From NCBI RefSeq assembly GCF_021018895.1, contig NC_079375.1, positions 12,804,732 through 12,868,731 of the forward strand: 64,000 nt of DNA, in the 5' to 3' direction. Shown piece by piece: positions 47,931 to 60,613 of the stretch (its first letter is position 1; the number at the start of each line of letters is the position of its first letter). Source of the stretch: Seriola aureovittata. Taxonomy: Eukaryota; Chordata; Actinopteri; Carangiformes; Carangidae. A program made the translations under genes and the position numbers. A model generated the notes under the pieces. That model did no database searches. It was not told the DNA's origin and saw nothing but the letters and a program-made list of their open reading frames with translations.

Positions 47931-49045
47931 TCTGTTTATGAGATACTGGAACCATCATGCCTGGCAAGGACAATCACAGCAGCACACTCAGTGTCGCTTA
48001 ATTCTGCAAAGCCTTGTCTGCCTGCTTTGTACTGCAAGCCACAGCCATGTGCCTCTGATTCACTGTCTGTAGACTCACTTTCATGAATGTTGTACTGTGT
48101 CTAATGATATCCTTATAACAGTTCCCGATTATTGCAAGCAATGAGGATGTGCCCCAGTTATGAATCGGCAAAGTATTGTTGTTTTTTAGAGATAATGCTA
48201 AAGAAACCAAAGGAAAATTTGCAAGTAGTAGTTAAGTACCAGCATAATTTCCTCTCTGCATGTTGCATGCTGAATGAAATGTGCTTCTTTACTTATGTTG
48301 AGGTGCAGGTAACGCTGTTTAGGCTCTTTGTGCTAGGCTGTATTCATCTACTGTCAAGCTGAAGTTGATCTGCAATTCTCTTTGTACCAGATCCTCTCCC
48401 AGCATCTCCGATCCAGACGCACGAGGGAGAAACCTTGACGAGGCGCATGAGAGGAAAACCAGCACATTTGGGTATGACTAAAACCTTCAAAGCATTCTCT
48501 GTCAGCCAGATCTTTTTTGTAATTCAGCCTATGGTTCAGATGAGCAGCACATGGAAAAAGATATTCTATATTTTCAGCAGCATGTGTTATTTGTGTTTCT
48601 CTGGACCTTGAGGTTCATGGAGCCCCCGCAAAATGAAGTGTGAGCTTACAGCAGCTGCCAGACGGCGTGTAGTATAGAAATACTACCTCCTCTGATGAGG
48701 TCGAGAGGAAAGACACATTTTTAAAAGGAGAAAGGAAATAAGAGGATTAGGGCTGATAATGTGTGTGCAATCTCCTACGAGGACAAGTGTGCCCTGTTGC
48801 AGAATTACCTGTGGTTCATGAAAGGGCTGTTTACAACAGATTTCATAGTCACAAGACAAAGGAGGAGCATTTTGATTGGTTTGTGGAGGTTGTGTTAGTG
48901 GCATATGTGATGTGATTTTAATTAAATGAGATACTTAAAGAGCAGGAGGTCATCAGCAGTTTGTAGATGTATACAACACATTACATTTAATGTTTTCCAT
49001 TTTTGGTATTAAAATGCAAATCCGGAAACACGCTGTCACTGAAAC

Positions 49046-49049
<4 letters not shown>

Positions 49050-49105
<56 letters not shown>

Positions 49106-49106
49106 G
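49050..49106 (+). repeat. A-rich run with (GAAAAA)n
   Basis: About 26 A residues followed by four GAAAAA-type units and another A run. Confidence 0.85.
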
Positions 49107-50520
49107 CTTTTGCTCTTACCACCCAATTTGTTGTTATTCATGCCAAATCACAAGGAAATGTGGCCAAACACCTTGGCAACAGATGGGCTCCTGAAGCATC
49201 CTGAAAATATTTAAAAGGGAATTTAATTACCTTAATGAACAGCCAGCCAGTGTGAAAAATGATCGTAGAAATGTTGTTATCAAAGACGACTTTGTGCAGT
49301 TGTAAACCATTGGCCTGTGTTGTTCACCATGTGCAAAGAATTTACTTGCAATCTAGTGTTTGGAGTACTTTCCAGTGTGTAACTCTCAAGGTTAACTTGG
49401 TGCAATTGAAGTAATTAGCAAACTGAGTGGAACACATGTTTATTTGCTTAAAAAGACAGAGTAGCCAAATGTAATGGAAATATGCCAGAAATGAAACTAT
49501 TCCCACATTTGCCCTATTATCAAATCCAGGTAATAAAAGGTTTGATTGATGAGGACATTGGCAGAGAAGTGGAAATTGCTCTCTTGCCATATTTACCTTT
49601 GGTAAATCACTGCCTGCAGAGCGAGTGATTTGGCATTGGTGCTATGTGCAAACATTAATAAGACATAAATAAATAGAATGGGGGAAAGGTGATTATGTAT
49701 GTCTGTGGGGATTTTTGTAGCAGGATGGCTCTGACAGAAGAGTTCCAACGTTTTGTGCAAGCTCTCTCCTGCCAAGCCTCTATCAGCTTCCTAAGTCATA
49801 TCAGATGTTTGGGCTTTATTGGGACTTAAAATAGTTATTAGCCTGAGCAACCACCCTGCTGGATTTATCTCCTGCAAAATACAGAGCTGCACAATAATGA
49901 GCTCTGCTTAGTGTGATATCTGTTCCTTCCATTCACTACTTTTCATTCTTTAAATCAAAAACTATCCCTATAAGATTTATGACAAGCAGGTGAAATGGTC
50001 GTTAATATAAGAGGCAATATATCTCTTGGAATTCAGTTGAAATGAAATAAAATAAAGTTTACAGGGCCAGTCTTATTACAAGCGAGCTGCTAAAATGTCT
50101 TCTTCAGTGGATTTAAGAAAAACCTCCATTAGTCAATGAACAATACAGCCACAGTGGCTCTGAATAGAAACCTTATTGACGTGTGTGAGTGCAGAGTGTA
50201 CTGAAAATCTTCAGCAAGAGGGATTACGAGGGAAGGTGGAGCATTTATGCCGTCCACTGCATGTTTCCTAAATTACACCATGCGGGTCATTTCCATAAGG
50301 GGAAAAAGTAGGCCTGCAGCGTGTCTAATTTGCCTATAATAGCAGCAGAAATAGAGAATCTCCTGCCAAGCAGCAACCCAACTTCCACCTTTGTCTGACG
50401 TCCTGTTGCCAGTAGCTCTGCCAATCTTCTGCCGATATTCCAACCAGTTCTGAACTGGAAAGATTTTTTTTATGGATATCCAATATGTGTTCATTCACAA
50501 TTACTAAATCACTTAATTTA

Positions 50521-50841
50521 GAGCTGCAACGATTAGCTAATCAATATGAAATTAATCAACAGCTCTTTTGATGATTGATAAATCGTTTTGAGTCTTGTCC
50601 GTTCTCTGGCTCCAGCTTCTCCAAAACTCCAGACTCTCTGATTTTTGTCTGTTTTATGTCATTATGGACTGAATATCTTCGAGTTGTGTTTGTTTCTGTT
50701 GGTTCAGACAAAACAAGACTTTTAAAGACGTCACCTTGGACTCAGGGGAACTGAGATGGACATTTTTCACGTCTTCTGAAGTTTTATAGACTAAATGATT
50801 AATTGATTATTTAAGGATGTGATCAAGAACTTAATCAGCTC
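50521..50841 (-). repeat. Dispersed 'gctgcaac' element
   Basis: Starts GAGCTGCAACGATTAGCTAA and ends ACTTAATCAGCTCT. The interior carries GGCTCCAGCTTCTCCAAAA, GACGTCACCTTGGACTCAGG and TTTATAGACTAAATGATTAA. Confidence 0.65.
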
Positions 50842-51196
50842 TCATTTAATAGATAATTTAGTTATTATAGTAAATGTAGATTTAAATGTAGGAATAAAAA
50901 AAAAAAAATAAGTTTTTTACATTGACTACATGAGTCAGTGTTATAATCCATAAAGAAATTCTAGACCTGATGGACAAAAAGCAGACAAATAATGAAATGG
51001 CAGTAAGGAGCAGATGGCCATACTTGTTCAGGTTTGAAAAAGTGTAAATGTGTGAGAGTCAAGTGGGGAGTTGCTGAAAAGATCATTCAGTGAATGGTCT
51101 GACTGCTTTATGATCTAAATTCTTTTACATAATAGAACTATATTCATCCCAAAGGAATTTGTGCCAAGAGATTATCAGTATTTTTTTGTTCGTATT

Positions 51197-51336
51197 CTAT
51201 ATCTATATCTATATCTATATTAGCTATATCTATATCTATATAAATCTATCTATATATGGATTTGCAGCCATGCAGTAATTGGTACACACATTTGTATATG
51301 TATGTGTTTGTGTATACATATATGTATATGTGTATG

Positions 51337-51373
<37 letters not shown>

Positions 51374-51414
51374 GTATATATATGTATGTATGTATGTGGA
51401 GAGAGAGAGAGAGT
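51197..51414 (+). repeat. Compound TATC/TA/TATG/GA microsatellite
   Basis: A (TATATC)n block (51197-51258) is followed, after a short unique spacer, by mixed TATG/TGTA/(TA)n and then (GA)n ending at 51414. About 215 bases of simple sequence. Confidence 0.85.
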
Positions 51415-52800
51415 GTATGTACAATTTATGAAGTCCCGTAATCAAAGAGCATTTTGAGTCAAATGTAGTTTTATGATCTGTCTTTGCAGCAGCGAGGTAA
51501 CGTGAATGCTTCTGTACTAAGTCCGTGTATGAAAACACCTTCAGCTCTGACATATATGCATTTCTCCTCTTTTTCACCGACTGTATGTCTGCAGTTGGCA
51601 CAATGCCCAAGAATCAAATACAAGAAACCTTGGACTCCATGGAAATCCCATTCACTGGCAACAATACAGAGAAATGTAGCATAAAGAGACAGCGCTTTTT
51701 CTTCTCAGGAGAGGAAATAAAAAATCATTCATTCCTCTGCATGGCCAGAAATGTCATGCTGATTCAATTTAACACTGCTACAGGAGTGCAAAAATTATTA
51801 CTCATAAAGTAGCAGGTGAAGTGTTAAACATTAATTTGTGTGTTTCAGAAATATGACCACTGTTGCTACTGATGCTGTCACTGTTTTTACACTGTTGTCA
51901 AGTGAGTGAAAAGTGACAAAAACAAGTTGGCAAAGCAGGTGAAATCTATTTCTCAGCCTGTCTCAAATTACATTTGAGGCAAACTGTGCCAAAGAGCATT
52001 TACCATTCAGGTGTTGGTTAGAGGGTTGGATGTGCTTGACTATCTCAAATTGATTACAGGGTGAGGGATGGCTGCTGGACCTAAATTTAGGGAAGCTTTC
52101 ACAAGTGAGATCTGAGATTTTATACTTTTTTTTATATAGGCCACAGACAGACTGCACCTTGTCGCTCAGGGTTACAAGCACCTTCTCTGCTTGTGTTCAA
52201 AGTTAGGCTCAGAGTACAGATCGCAGGTAATGTAAACTGACAGGGAAGCCAAAGAACGCCACACTTTTTCTCTCCTTAATATTAACTTTTTAAGTTTTGT
52301 AATGTTCTAGCTGCATTATAAATCTAATTGTCTCTTCTTTAATAATCGGTGATGGTTCATATTTCTTCTTTAGCCACTGATGAAGGTTAAACTCTGCTTG
52401 ATGAGATAGATTAAAAAAGAAAAAGATGAGAAGATGGTTAATTTTTTTTCTTCTGTGCCTGCTTCCTTTGTGTCCTTGTTAACATTTATATTATTAATAA
52501 AACCTTCCCAGAATAGACAAAATAACCTTTGTTCTCTCACATGTAAAACAGTTCAACACTTCAAGCCCTTCTGGCAGACGTCTTTCACAGTGTTATTAAT
52601 AGCAGTAGTAGTTAAATTTGATAAAAATGAAAGGTGGCCATCTGCAAATCTGCTAATTAGAGTAGTGACAAACTGAATATCTACAGTGAAAAAACATAAA
52701 AATAAAAAAAGGCTATAATAATACAGAGCAAAAAGAAAATACAAAATTTTCGCTACCAAACTCTATCACACTGCGATTCAGCTTATGTACATTACTCTGT

Positions 52801-52884
52801 AAATATACACTCACTCAGTTTATAAGGTACATCTTGCCAAAACTAATGCAATCTAATACAAAAGCCCTGCAATAAACCATATAC
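52801..52884 (-). repeat. MITE terminal fragment
   Basis: Read on the minus strand it gives TTTTGTATTAGATTGCATTAG, AAGATGTACCTTATAAACTG and AGTGAGTGTATATT, matching the right end of the family at 25478. Confidence 0.6.
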
Positions 52885-54912
52885 CATCATGTTTATTTTT
52901 TTTGTTAAATGGTTTTAGAGAAGTGGGAAATTTTATGACATGACATTGCGAGGACAAATATTAGTAATATTATGATATGAGAGTTTAGATATTATTTTCT
53001 TTCTTTGGTTTTAAAGGCTGCATTAAAAGTAATTAAAAAATAATTTCTTTCTTTTCTAATTGGGTAAAGTGTCTTATCGCCCACATCTAAACATCTACTT
53101 TAAATTGAAATATTATATTCATTAACAAAATGTCATAATAATCATGTCAAGGTGTTGAATTAAAATATTCCGATATTCAATTTTGTTGATAACTTGCGCA
53201 AAGTCTTGACTTTCCAACTTCAACAGACAGTGTCTCATCTGCAAAAACTCTTAATTTTTCTTAAAAGTGAAAGGATGTGTCAATCATTTCTTCATGATTG
53301 ACATAATCATAAGCCAGAGAGTTAACCCTGAGATTTTGTCAGTGCTAACAAAAACACAATAATTGTGACTGAAATATCTTTTGACACTCGTGCTCAGGCA
53401 ACCCAGGACTCTGTGCCATAATCCCTTCCCTGCTTATGTTCTTAAATGTCTTGCTGCTGTATAATTCACACCGCACCATACCACTGCCGTGTTCCATGTC
53501 ATGCTGATAATGACACAACGCATCTGTCGGTTCACACCCTCTGGTTTGTCCTTCCCATCATCCTGTGTATGGACAAACATTTGGGCACTTTGAGATTCAA
53601 CTGTCAGTGGTGTAAACCGTGTTGGGATGCTCAGCTGCGATTTGCACAATGCCACTTAACATCATTTAGCAAGTCAAGGAGTAAACTTGAGCCACTAGGA
53701 GCTGAAACATGATCAGTCGGAGTCTATAACAAAACAACAACATTGTCCAATTGACTTTCATTAGTGTCAGCTCTCTTGTTAAGATAACTGTGGTGGTCTA
53801 TTTGACCGCTGTGAGTGCAGACCCCTATGTAAAAATCTGTATGGATGCATGTTGTCACCACCTGTCTTTCTCACAATAACATAATTCCTATAATAGGTGT
53901 CTGGTAACTTGGTATTTACTGTATAATCAGGGCAGAAACAGCCCTAGGTGCTCAGTTTATTGTATAAATAAAATTCATATTGGTGCGTCAGTCTCAAAAA
54001 GTAAAACTGGGCAGTGTTGTTTCTAAAACTGTGAAGCTGTGCTGCTGCTGCTGCTCTTACTTACTTTCTGCAGATCACTTACTGTGGATTTCTAGAGTGA
54101 ATTTTGTCACACTGTATGGTGCTCAAAAACAAGAGTTTAGAAAAACATAACCTACTTGTCTGGGGCACTACAGTGTGCAGGGACCTGCTGCTTCTGCTAA
54201 TTCCCAGTGCAAGAAAATACCAACAAGTTGAAAATATCGCCAGAAAAAGTCTGTGCCAGTGAGACAAAATAACACAAATCTAATTCTATAGCGCACTCAA
54301 CAGAATCAGATAACAAGACATAATGCCTAATCAGATAATTATGTCCAGAAATTGAGAAAATAAATTACATGTTTGTTTGTTTCACAGCTGGTGATAACCG
54401 TAGTATTTTAATTTTGAAAAACATAATATTTTGATGAGGTTTTGTAAAGCTCTATCAGACAGCGGCAAGCTAGCCATCCAGAATACACATTACATTAACA
54501 TAATAGAGATAGAGATAGATTAGTTAACATAATAGATAATCCAGGGAGAAGGTACAGTGTACAAGTGGCCACTCCATGCTAATATTATTTGATATTATTT
54601 GAATTTGACAAAACCCAAAGAGGTTCTACGGAGCCCTAAAACTGACAAAATGTAGTAAATAGTTTTTCAAATGAGTAAAAAGATGAATTAAACAAAATCA
54701 ATAAAAGCAATTAAATTATTGTTAATTATAAGTGTAAAAGGAAATATAAAGCTCTGTATGCAACCTTTAACCTCAGTTTAGTTGGTTAAGAGTTAAAAAA
54801 AAACTTTTTAGTTTTTTTTTAATTTTCCCTAAAAAGATGATACAATAAATGGAATAATTTTACATTTTTATTAATTTTTCAGTAGTTCACTGTGTTTTTT
54901 GACTCCTTAATT

Positions 54913-54939
54913 TGTGTGTGTGTGTGTGTGTGTGTGTGT
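54913..54939 (+). repeat. (TG)n microsatellite
   Basis: About 13 uninterrupted TG units. Confidence 0.9.
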
Positions 54940-56432
54940 TTATAACTGTAGTTGTAAGCAAATATGTCTTTTTTAATGTATCTGTGAAAAACTATAACAC
55001 CACCTGTGGGATATAATAAGTGAAGGCTGTTAATGAATGACGGTAAAATACAGCTGAAATAGCACCAGTCTTTTCAGCTAACTAGCTAGCTGAAGCTAAC
55101 CTTCGTCATGAAACTACACCAGCCAGTGAACATAATGTTAATCATCCATATACGCTGTAATGAAAACAGCTGTAGCATCGCCTTATAAACCTTTGTTACG
55201 GTAGCTAGTTAGCTAGCCAATGCTACTTTGAAGTTGACATTATGAGAAAAGAGATATGAAATGACTGTAACGTCCAAGACTTGTAGAAGCAGAGTGACTA
55301 TGTATGTCTGATTAATGTTCTTCTATGGGGTATTTTTGAGGTGCCTGATAAGCTTTTATTGCATTTTGCTCAATAGCTACCATGATTGAAAACTGTGTAT
55401 GACATTATGTTTAACAGAACCAACTGTCACTCTTCCACGTTTCCACTTGCAGGCGTTCTCATATGTATTCTTTTATCTTAATGTGAAATTATGTTTAAGC
55501 TCAATTTGAAAAACTGTTCACATTATTTTTTATAAATTGTTTACTTAAAGTTCAAAGCCCCAAAAACCCGGAAAAATACAACAAAGGTCGAATCCTCTTG
55601 TGGTTTTGTTAGTAATGCGTGCAGCAGTTGACAACAGTCATGATTTATGCTGTGTGGAAATCTAATTTTGGAATGAAACTCCTCACTGACTTCACTCTGA
55701 TGCAGATTGATCCAATTATTTTCTTTGCTGTTTAGTAATGAATTAAGTGCTGTTCAATATTGAATAGTGAGAATGTAAAAGAGGGCTTCAGCTGGCTATG
55801 TCATTAGATATGGCAGTGAGGATTGCTCACAGACTGAAAAGTTGCGTCTCTGCTCAAACCTCTGGGCATTACCATAGGGAGAGATTAACCCTGTCCTCCT
55901 CTGTTTGATGTGGTCGGCTGATGTAAAGCGGCACGGCCAACTGTGTAAAGACACACGAACCGGTCTCCATGCTAATGCTGGGAGTTGTGTGTGAGGCATG
56001 TGAAGATGGTCTATGAAGCATGCACTCTGCTAGTCCTCTACCTAACAGCTTCCAGCCAAGGATGATGTCACTTCTTGCCCTGCAGAGGAGTAATCAGTCT
56101 CCTGCATGCCTGAAGGGCCCCTTAGGAGTTATCAGTCTTTGATAGTTGTCTCTATTGCAGCTGATTCAATCTGTAACACCACTTCAGGCCCTGTGTGAGC
56201 ATATAACAAACATACTTAATCATTTCTGTCGTTAGAAGTGGAGAAATTCCTCCGCGAGCCTCCCTAGTTCATGTTCTAGTTGCCGAGTATTAATATCAGA
56301 GCAGACAAAGTGCTACGCCTTGCAAGAGGTATGATTACATACATACACATGACAGAGGGAAGCGGAGAGTGACTGGAAGCACACGGATTCACACGTGCAC
56401 ACCCGCAGGCTGATACAAGCACACAGCGTCTC

Positions 56433-56456
56433 ACACACACACACACACACACACAG
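56433..56456 (+). repeat. (CA)n microsatellite
   Basis: About 11 uninterrupted CA units. Confidence 0.9.
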
Positions 56457-57589
56457 CTCAGTGTGCCACTTCCTCATCTCCTGCTGCTCTGTCCTTAAAC
56501 CTCTTCACCCTCCATGCAGGGAGCAGACACTGTGCTCTTTTCTCTTTGTCATGGTAATAACACTAAGCCTAACTGTCCCCCACTTTGCCTGTCAACTTGC
56601 ATTTATTTTGTTTTCCTTTTTTCTTTTCTTTCTCCGGCATGTACTGTCAGGTTTCTTGGGGTACATTTTAGTCCCTCCCTGCATCATTCAACGCTCCTGG
56701 AACCAATTATATTATCCGGCCAGCCTTTCCAATTCCTACAGAAGGAGGGACCGAAAGAAATCTTGATCTATTCTCCACGCCAGCAGCATCACACCTTTAC
56801 TAACCTATTCTTAAGATCCCACTCATTCCTCGCCCTGCTTTCTCTCGTTCCCTCTCAAACTCTTCCCTCTGTAGTTTCTCATTCTTTCCATGAAGCTTTC
56901 CCTGACAGTGTGAATAAGGCTCTTGTTGTTTGCGACACCAACATACTGCTGCGTGACACATTATCTGGTGTTGTCTGCCACTGCAGCAGGATGCCTGCTT
57001 CAGAGCCTAACCACCGTATTGTCTGAGCTTTCACCTCACCCCTGGCTATCTGCTGTGCTCTGGCTTAAGGCTTATCCTCAGGCCTCTGCAGAGTTGCCGG
57101 GCCAATGAACACTAACAACTTTCCCTTTGTATGCTGTGAGAACCTCTCTACACTAGCACTGGCACATTTGCTACTACAATCTACCTCTACTATCGAGATT
57201 ATTCCGTCTATCTATTATTGGTTGAACAATGGAATGGTATTCTGCTTGATTTTTTAGTACAAGCCTCTCAATTCAATACATGTGGTGTTCTCCACACCAC
57301 ACATTTCTTCTGCAAAAATCTCTTGAACAATGCAGAACCGGTTGTTTAGATGAGATCACTTGTTTTTGACACCACATCTGGTGTTTTTGTTATACAATGA
57401 AGCACGGCTTCGTTTTTGTAAGATATGCTGCAGCACTCGAAATGGGTCAAATATGTTTTTAGAAAATATGATCAGTCGTGGTGGATTTACCCAGAAGTAC
57501 CCAACAGCATATATATATATACTGTATATAATTTGAAAATTAGCCTCAACCAACTCCAAAATTAAAGAATATGTCTATCTATACTTCCA

Positions 57590-57905
57590 TCCCTCCATCC
57601 TTGCATTTGAGCCTGGCTGCAGGGATTTGCTCCCATTCAGCCTCATTAGTGAGTGATGTTGGACAATAAGGCCTGTCTTGCAGTCCGTGTTTCAGTTCAT
57701 CCCAAAGGTACTGGACGGGGTGCCGGCCAGGGCTCTGCCCAGGCCAGTCAACTTCTTCCTCAGCAAACTCAGAAAATCGTTTCTTTTTATAGACCTGGCT
57801 TTCAGCGCAAGGCATTGCAAGTTGGAACACGAAAAGGTCTTCCCCAAACTGTTGCCACAAAGATAGAAACACTATGTCCAAACCATGAAAAACAGCCTCA
57901 GACCA
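57590..57905 (-). pseudogene. Tc1-like transposase fossil, C-terminal part
   Basis: The minus strand translates to FGEDLFVFQ, KKRFSEFAEEEVDWPGQSPG, YLWDELKHGLQDRPYCP and EWEQIPAAR, which follow the C-terminal half of Tc1-family DDE transposases. The Asp motif after FQ is altered (FQLAMPC where the family has H-D-N-A-P). The final catalytic Glu is lost (PVQYLW where the family has P-I-E-H-L-W). Only part of the gene remains and no terminal repeats were found, so this is an inactive relic. Confidence 0.8.
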
Positions 57906-59282
57906 AAAAAATCTATCTATATCAGTCAATCATATATCAGCTGAAAATAAAAATAGAAAGCGACATGCAGCGCAGTAAAACTCAGACAGATTAAACACCA
58001 AACCATCCTAAAATAAACAGATGGGATAGAAAGATCCCCCAAGCAGACCAGACCTACTCAGATCCCCCCCTTCTGTCGCACTATTATGATGAAAACTTTC
58101 TTGAAAATCTATGTAAAGAAATCCAGGCCCCGAGTAATGTCCTGTTGATGGGAGATTTACATGCCAGAACTGGATGCGAGCCTGACATAGTGGATCAGCC
58201 ACATCCTTGGACAGTCCTTTCTACATTTTACCCCCACCCCACTAGCCACAGACACAATCAAGACCACGTTGTGAACAAAAGTTGGAAAAGGTTAGTGCAT
58301 CACTGTCACTCCGCAGGCCTGTATATGCTTAATGGGAAAATGGAAGGGGACTCTTTGGGGAGGTTCACATATTGTTCAGCTCTTGGGACGAGTGCAGTCG
58401 ACTATGCCATCACTGACATGGACCCCTCCCTCATTAGTGCATTCACTGTCAGACCACAGACGCCACTATCAGATCACTGCCAGATAAATGCATACATAAA
58501 GCCAACTGTACATAAAGTAATAACAGAACCTGAGCCCTGTAAATTACATAAAATAAATAATCAATATAAATGGACTTCTGACGGTGAAGATTTACAAATG
58601 CAATCACTTCACCTGAAATCAGCTGAAATCTAATGAATACAATCCCATCTATACAGTTTCAACCAAACAAATTAGACAAGGCAGTTGCCAAATTAAATTA
58701 TATTTTTATCATAAATCAACCAGTAAAGAAGGTTGTTCTAAAAAAAACTCTGAATCTACACTGTGACTGAAAAAGGGAGAGTGGTACGTCATGAGAGAAA
58801 CCTAAAATACCGTCAGCAACAAAACACAAACTGAAGACAAGGAGTCCATTGATCAAAATCAGTTCTGAGAGATGGAACAACTTAAACAACAAAGAAAACA
58901 ATCTGGCCCTGCAAGGAAACGTTTGGAAGTATCATTTTGAAAAATGAAATAAGCAATTTTCACATAACAATCTCAGCCATGAACAGAGACAAATTTACAA
59001 TCCTTGAATCGGCAATCAAAAATAATCAGAACCCCCTTGATGACCTTGTCCCAATGACAGAATTTGAAAACCACATAAAAAAATAAAAAAAACCCTGATG
59101 GCATCAGGTCAGACATGCTGAAATACAGGAGCCCTGAGCTGAGAAAAGACCTGCTTCAGTTGTGTATTCTTGTTCTGCAGTCGGGTTGCGTTCCTAAGAT
59201 CTGGTGCCGTGGCCTTATTTCTGAAGATGAATTAAAGCCTTACAATTACCCAGACATCTCTGTGAGCAGTAATGTCGGGAAG

Positions 59283-59302
59283 TTTTTTTTTTTTTTTTTT
59301 TT
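59283..59302 (+). repeat. T-run inside LINE remnant
   Basis: About 20 T residues within the reverse-transcriptase region, breaking the reading frame. Confidence 0.8.
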
Positions 59303-60074
59303 ATAGCATTATCGATGATCAGATACTGGTCTTCTTTATTGAAAGTTAAATAAGAAAGTTAACTTCCTGCTCTATGCTGATGACCTAGTGTTGGTGTCAC
59401 CCACACAATAAGGGCTCCTGTAGTAGCTCCTAGAGCAGTACTGTCCGAACTGGACCCTGACTGTCCACCACAAACCCGAGAACTGAACCTCCAAGAGAGG
59501 TCCCTTCTGTCAGCTGGTCCTGACTCTTACTGATCAAATAACAACCACTACTGTTCAATCTCAGACAAGCACTGCTTTCCAACCGCTAATCAGACTAAAC
59601 CAAATTATTAAATTAACAAATGATTCCTATCTGGAACGTGGGATGAATCAAACTAAAACTCAAAACAAACTTAATTGCTATTTGGCTCTAAACCATGGAT
59701 ATAAATTGGCAGCGTATCTCTCTACTGTCAGAGACACAAAGCAGAGACAGATCCTGACCAGATACAGACTCAGCGACCACAGTCCAGTCTAACCACCCAC
59801 AGAGAAAGGGGCGACACAACAAGTTCTAGCTACCAGCAGAGGAAAGAGTCTGTGGTCTCTGCACAACAGGTGAGGTCGAGACAGAGATGCACTTCCTGTT
59901 AAAATGTGACAAATGTAATATCAGAGTGGAATACTTCACAGTGCCAGATGACAGTGACAGATTCTATTAGGAGACATGCAGCGTACTCAGCTGCACAATA
60001 TCTGACTGCATGTCACAAACTGAGAGACACATAATTAAAATAACATCACTGAACGCCATTTGCCATTTTTTTAT

Positions 60075-60497
60075 GCCTCTGTGCCAGCGATAGCCAGGGC
60101 CGGAGGCAGTGGCCCATCCATCCCATTCTCATGAACGCGATATCTCAGTAACACCTTGACTGAACTTTTTCAAATTTTGAACCGTTTAGATTTTGGTGGT
60201 CAAAGGTCAAATGTCAAGGTCATGGTGACCTCACAAAACATGTTTTTGGTCATAACTCACAAATTCATACACTAATTATAACACAATTTAACTCAAATAT
60301 CTATAAGGATAAAATGAAGTGATGGCTTTTTGTATCGAAATGGTCAAGGTCAACTTCACTGTGACATCATAATGTTCTGCAAAAACACCTCTGGGTATTA
60401 TTCAATGCTGTAACTCAGGAAGGGGAGATTGTGACCATATTTCCTGCAACTTGGCTGGTTGGCAGAGGCACACAACCGCGAGGCAGTAATTCTAGTT
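60075..60497 (+). mobile_element. Short dispersed element nested in LINE
   Basis: Starts near TGCCTCTGTGCCAGCGATAG and ends CCGCGAGGCAGTAATTCTAG. The interior has AACGCGATATCTCAGTAACA, GGTGGTCAAAGGTCAAATG, GTGACCTCACAAAACATG and TGACATCATAATGTTCTGC. This pattern is known to me from many teleost genomes. It sits between the LINE coding tail and the LINE 3' UTR, so it jumped in later. T-rich sequence flanks both sides; an exact target duplication could not be defined. Confidence 0.65.
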
Positions 60498-60613
60498 TTT
60501 CTTATCTCAGTATTAAATTGTGTTATCCTTTTATGCTATGGCAATATTGTTCACCTGACTCTCATGCCAATAAGGTGTACTGTATTGAACTGAACTGAAC
60601 TGTATTGAACTGT

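Larger units (their letters stand above)
39887..57500. other. Gene-poor region with repeats
   Basis: No host gene could be supported across this stretch on either strand. It contains five copies of the 'gctgcaac' element, one 'AAGTAC'-rich repeat, one MITE end, several CA/TG/TA microsatellites and A-rich runs, all listed separately. Between them are segments of balanced composition (for example 42090-42420, 47400-47520, 49780-49930, 50210-50420) that look neither repetitive nor coding. They may be conserved noncoding DNA, which I cannot test. Confidence 0.5.
58030..60613 (+). mobile_element. Non-LTR retrotransposon remnant (LINE)
   Basis: A degraded plus-strand LINE, interrupted by stops and shifts. 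An apurinic-endonuclease-like domain spans about 58030-58510: SHYYDENFLENLCKEIQ, LLMGDLHARTG and, at 58469-58477, the SDH motif. The open part is 58145-58633. Reverse-transcriptase pieces follow: GCVPKIWCRGLIS near 59180 and FLLYADDLVLVSPT with YADD at 59373-59384, then LEQYCPNWTLTV near 59430. A Cys/His tail piece, VCGLCTTGEVETEMHFLLKC, lies near 59850-59910. The 3' end carries a TTGAACTGAACTGAACTG tail near 60585-60613, typical of several fish LINE families. The clade is not resolved. It cannot be active in this state. Confidence 0.85.

Noticed and set aside
51236..51610. 124-aa minus-strand open frame rich in YI/YT
   Set aside because: Made largely of TA/TG microsatellite.
56514..57026. 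170-aa open frame (and an overlapping 123-aa frame)
   Set aside because: C/T-rich composition makes long open frames likely; no domain, no splice context and no recognisable family.
58145..58633. 162-aa open frame as a host gene
   Set aside because: It is the endonuclease part of a LINE (GDLHARTG, SDH), followed by broken reverse-transcriptase sequence.
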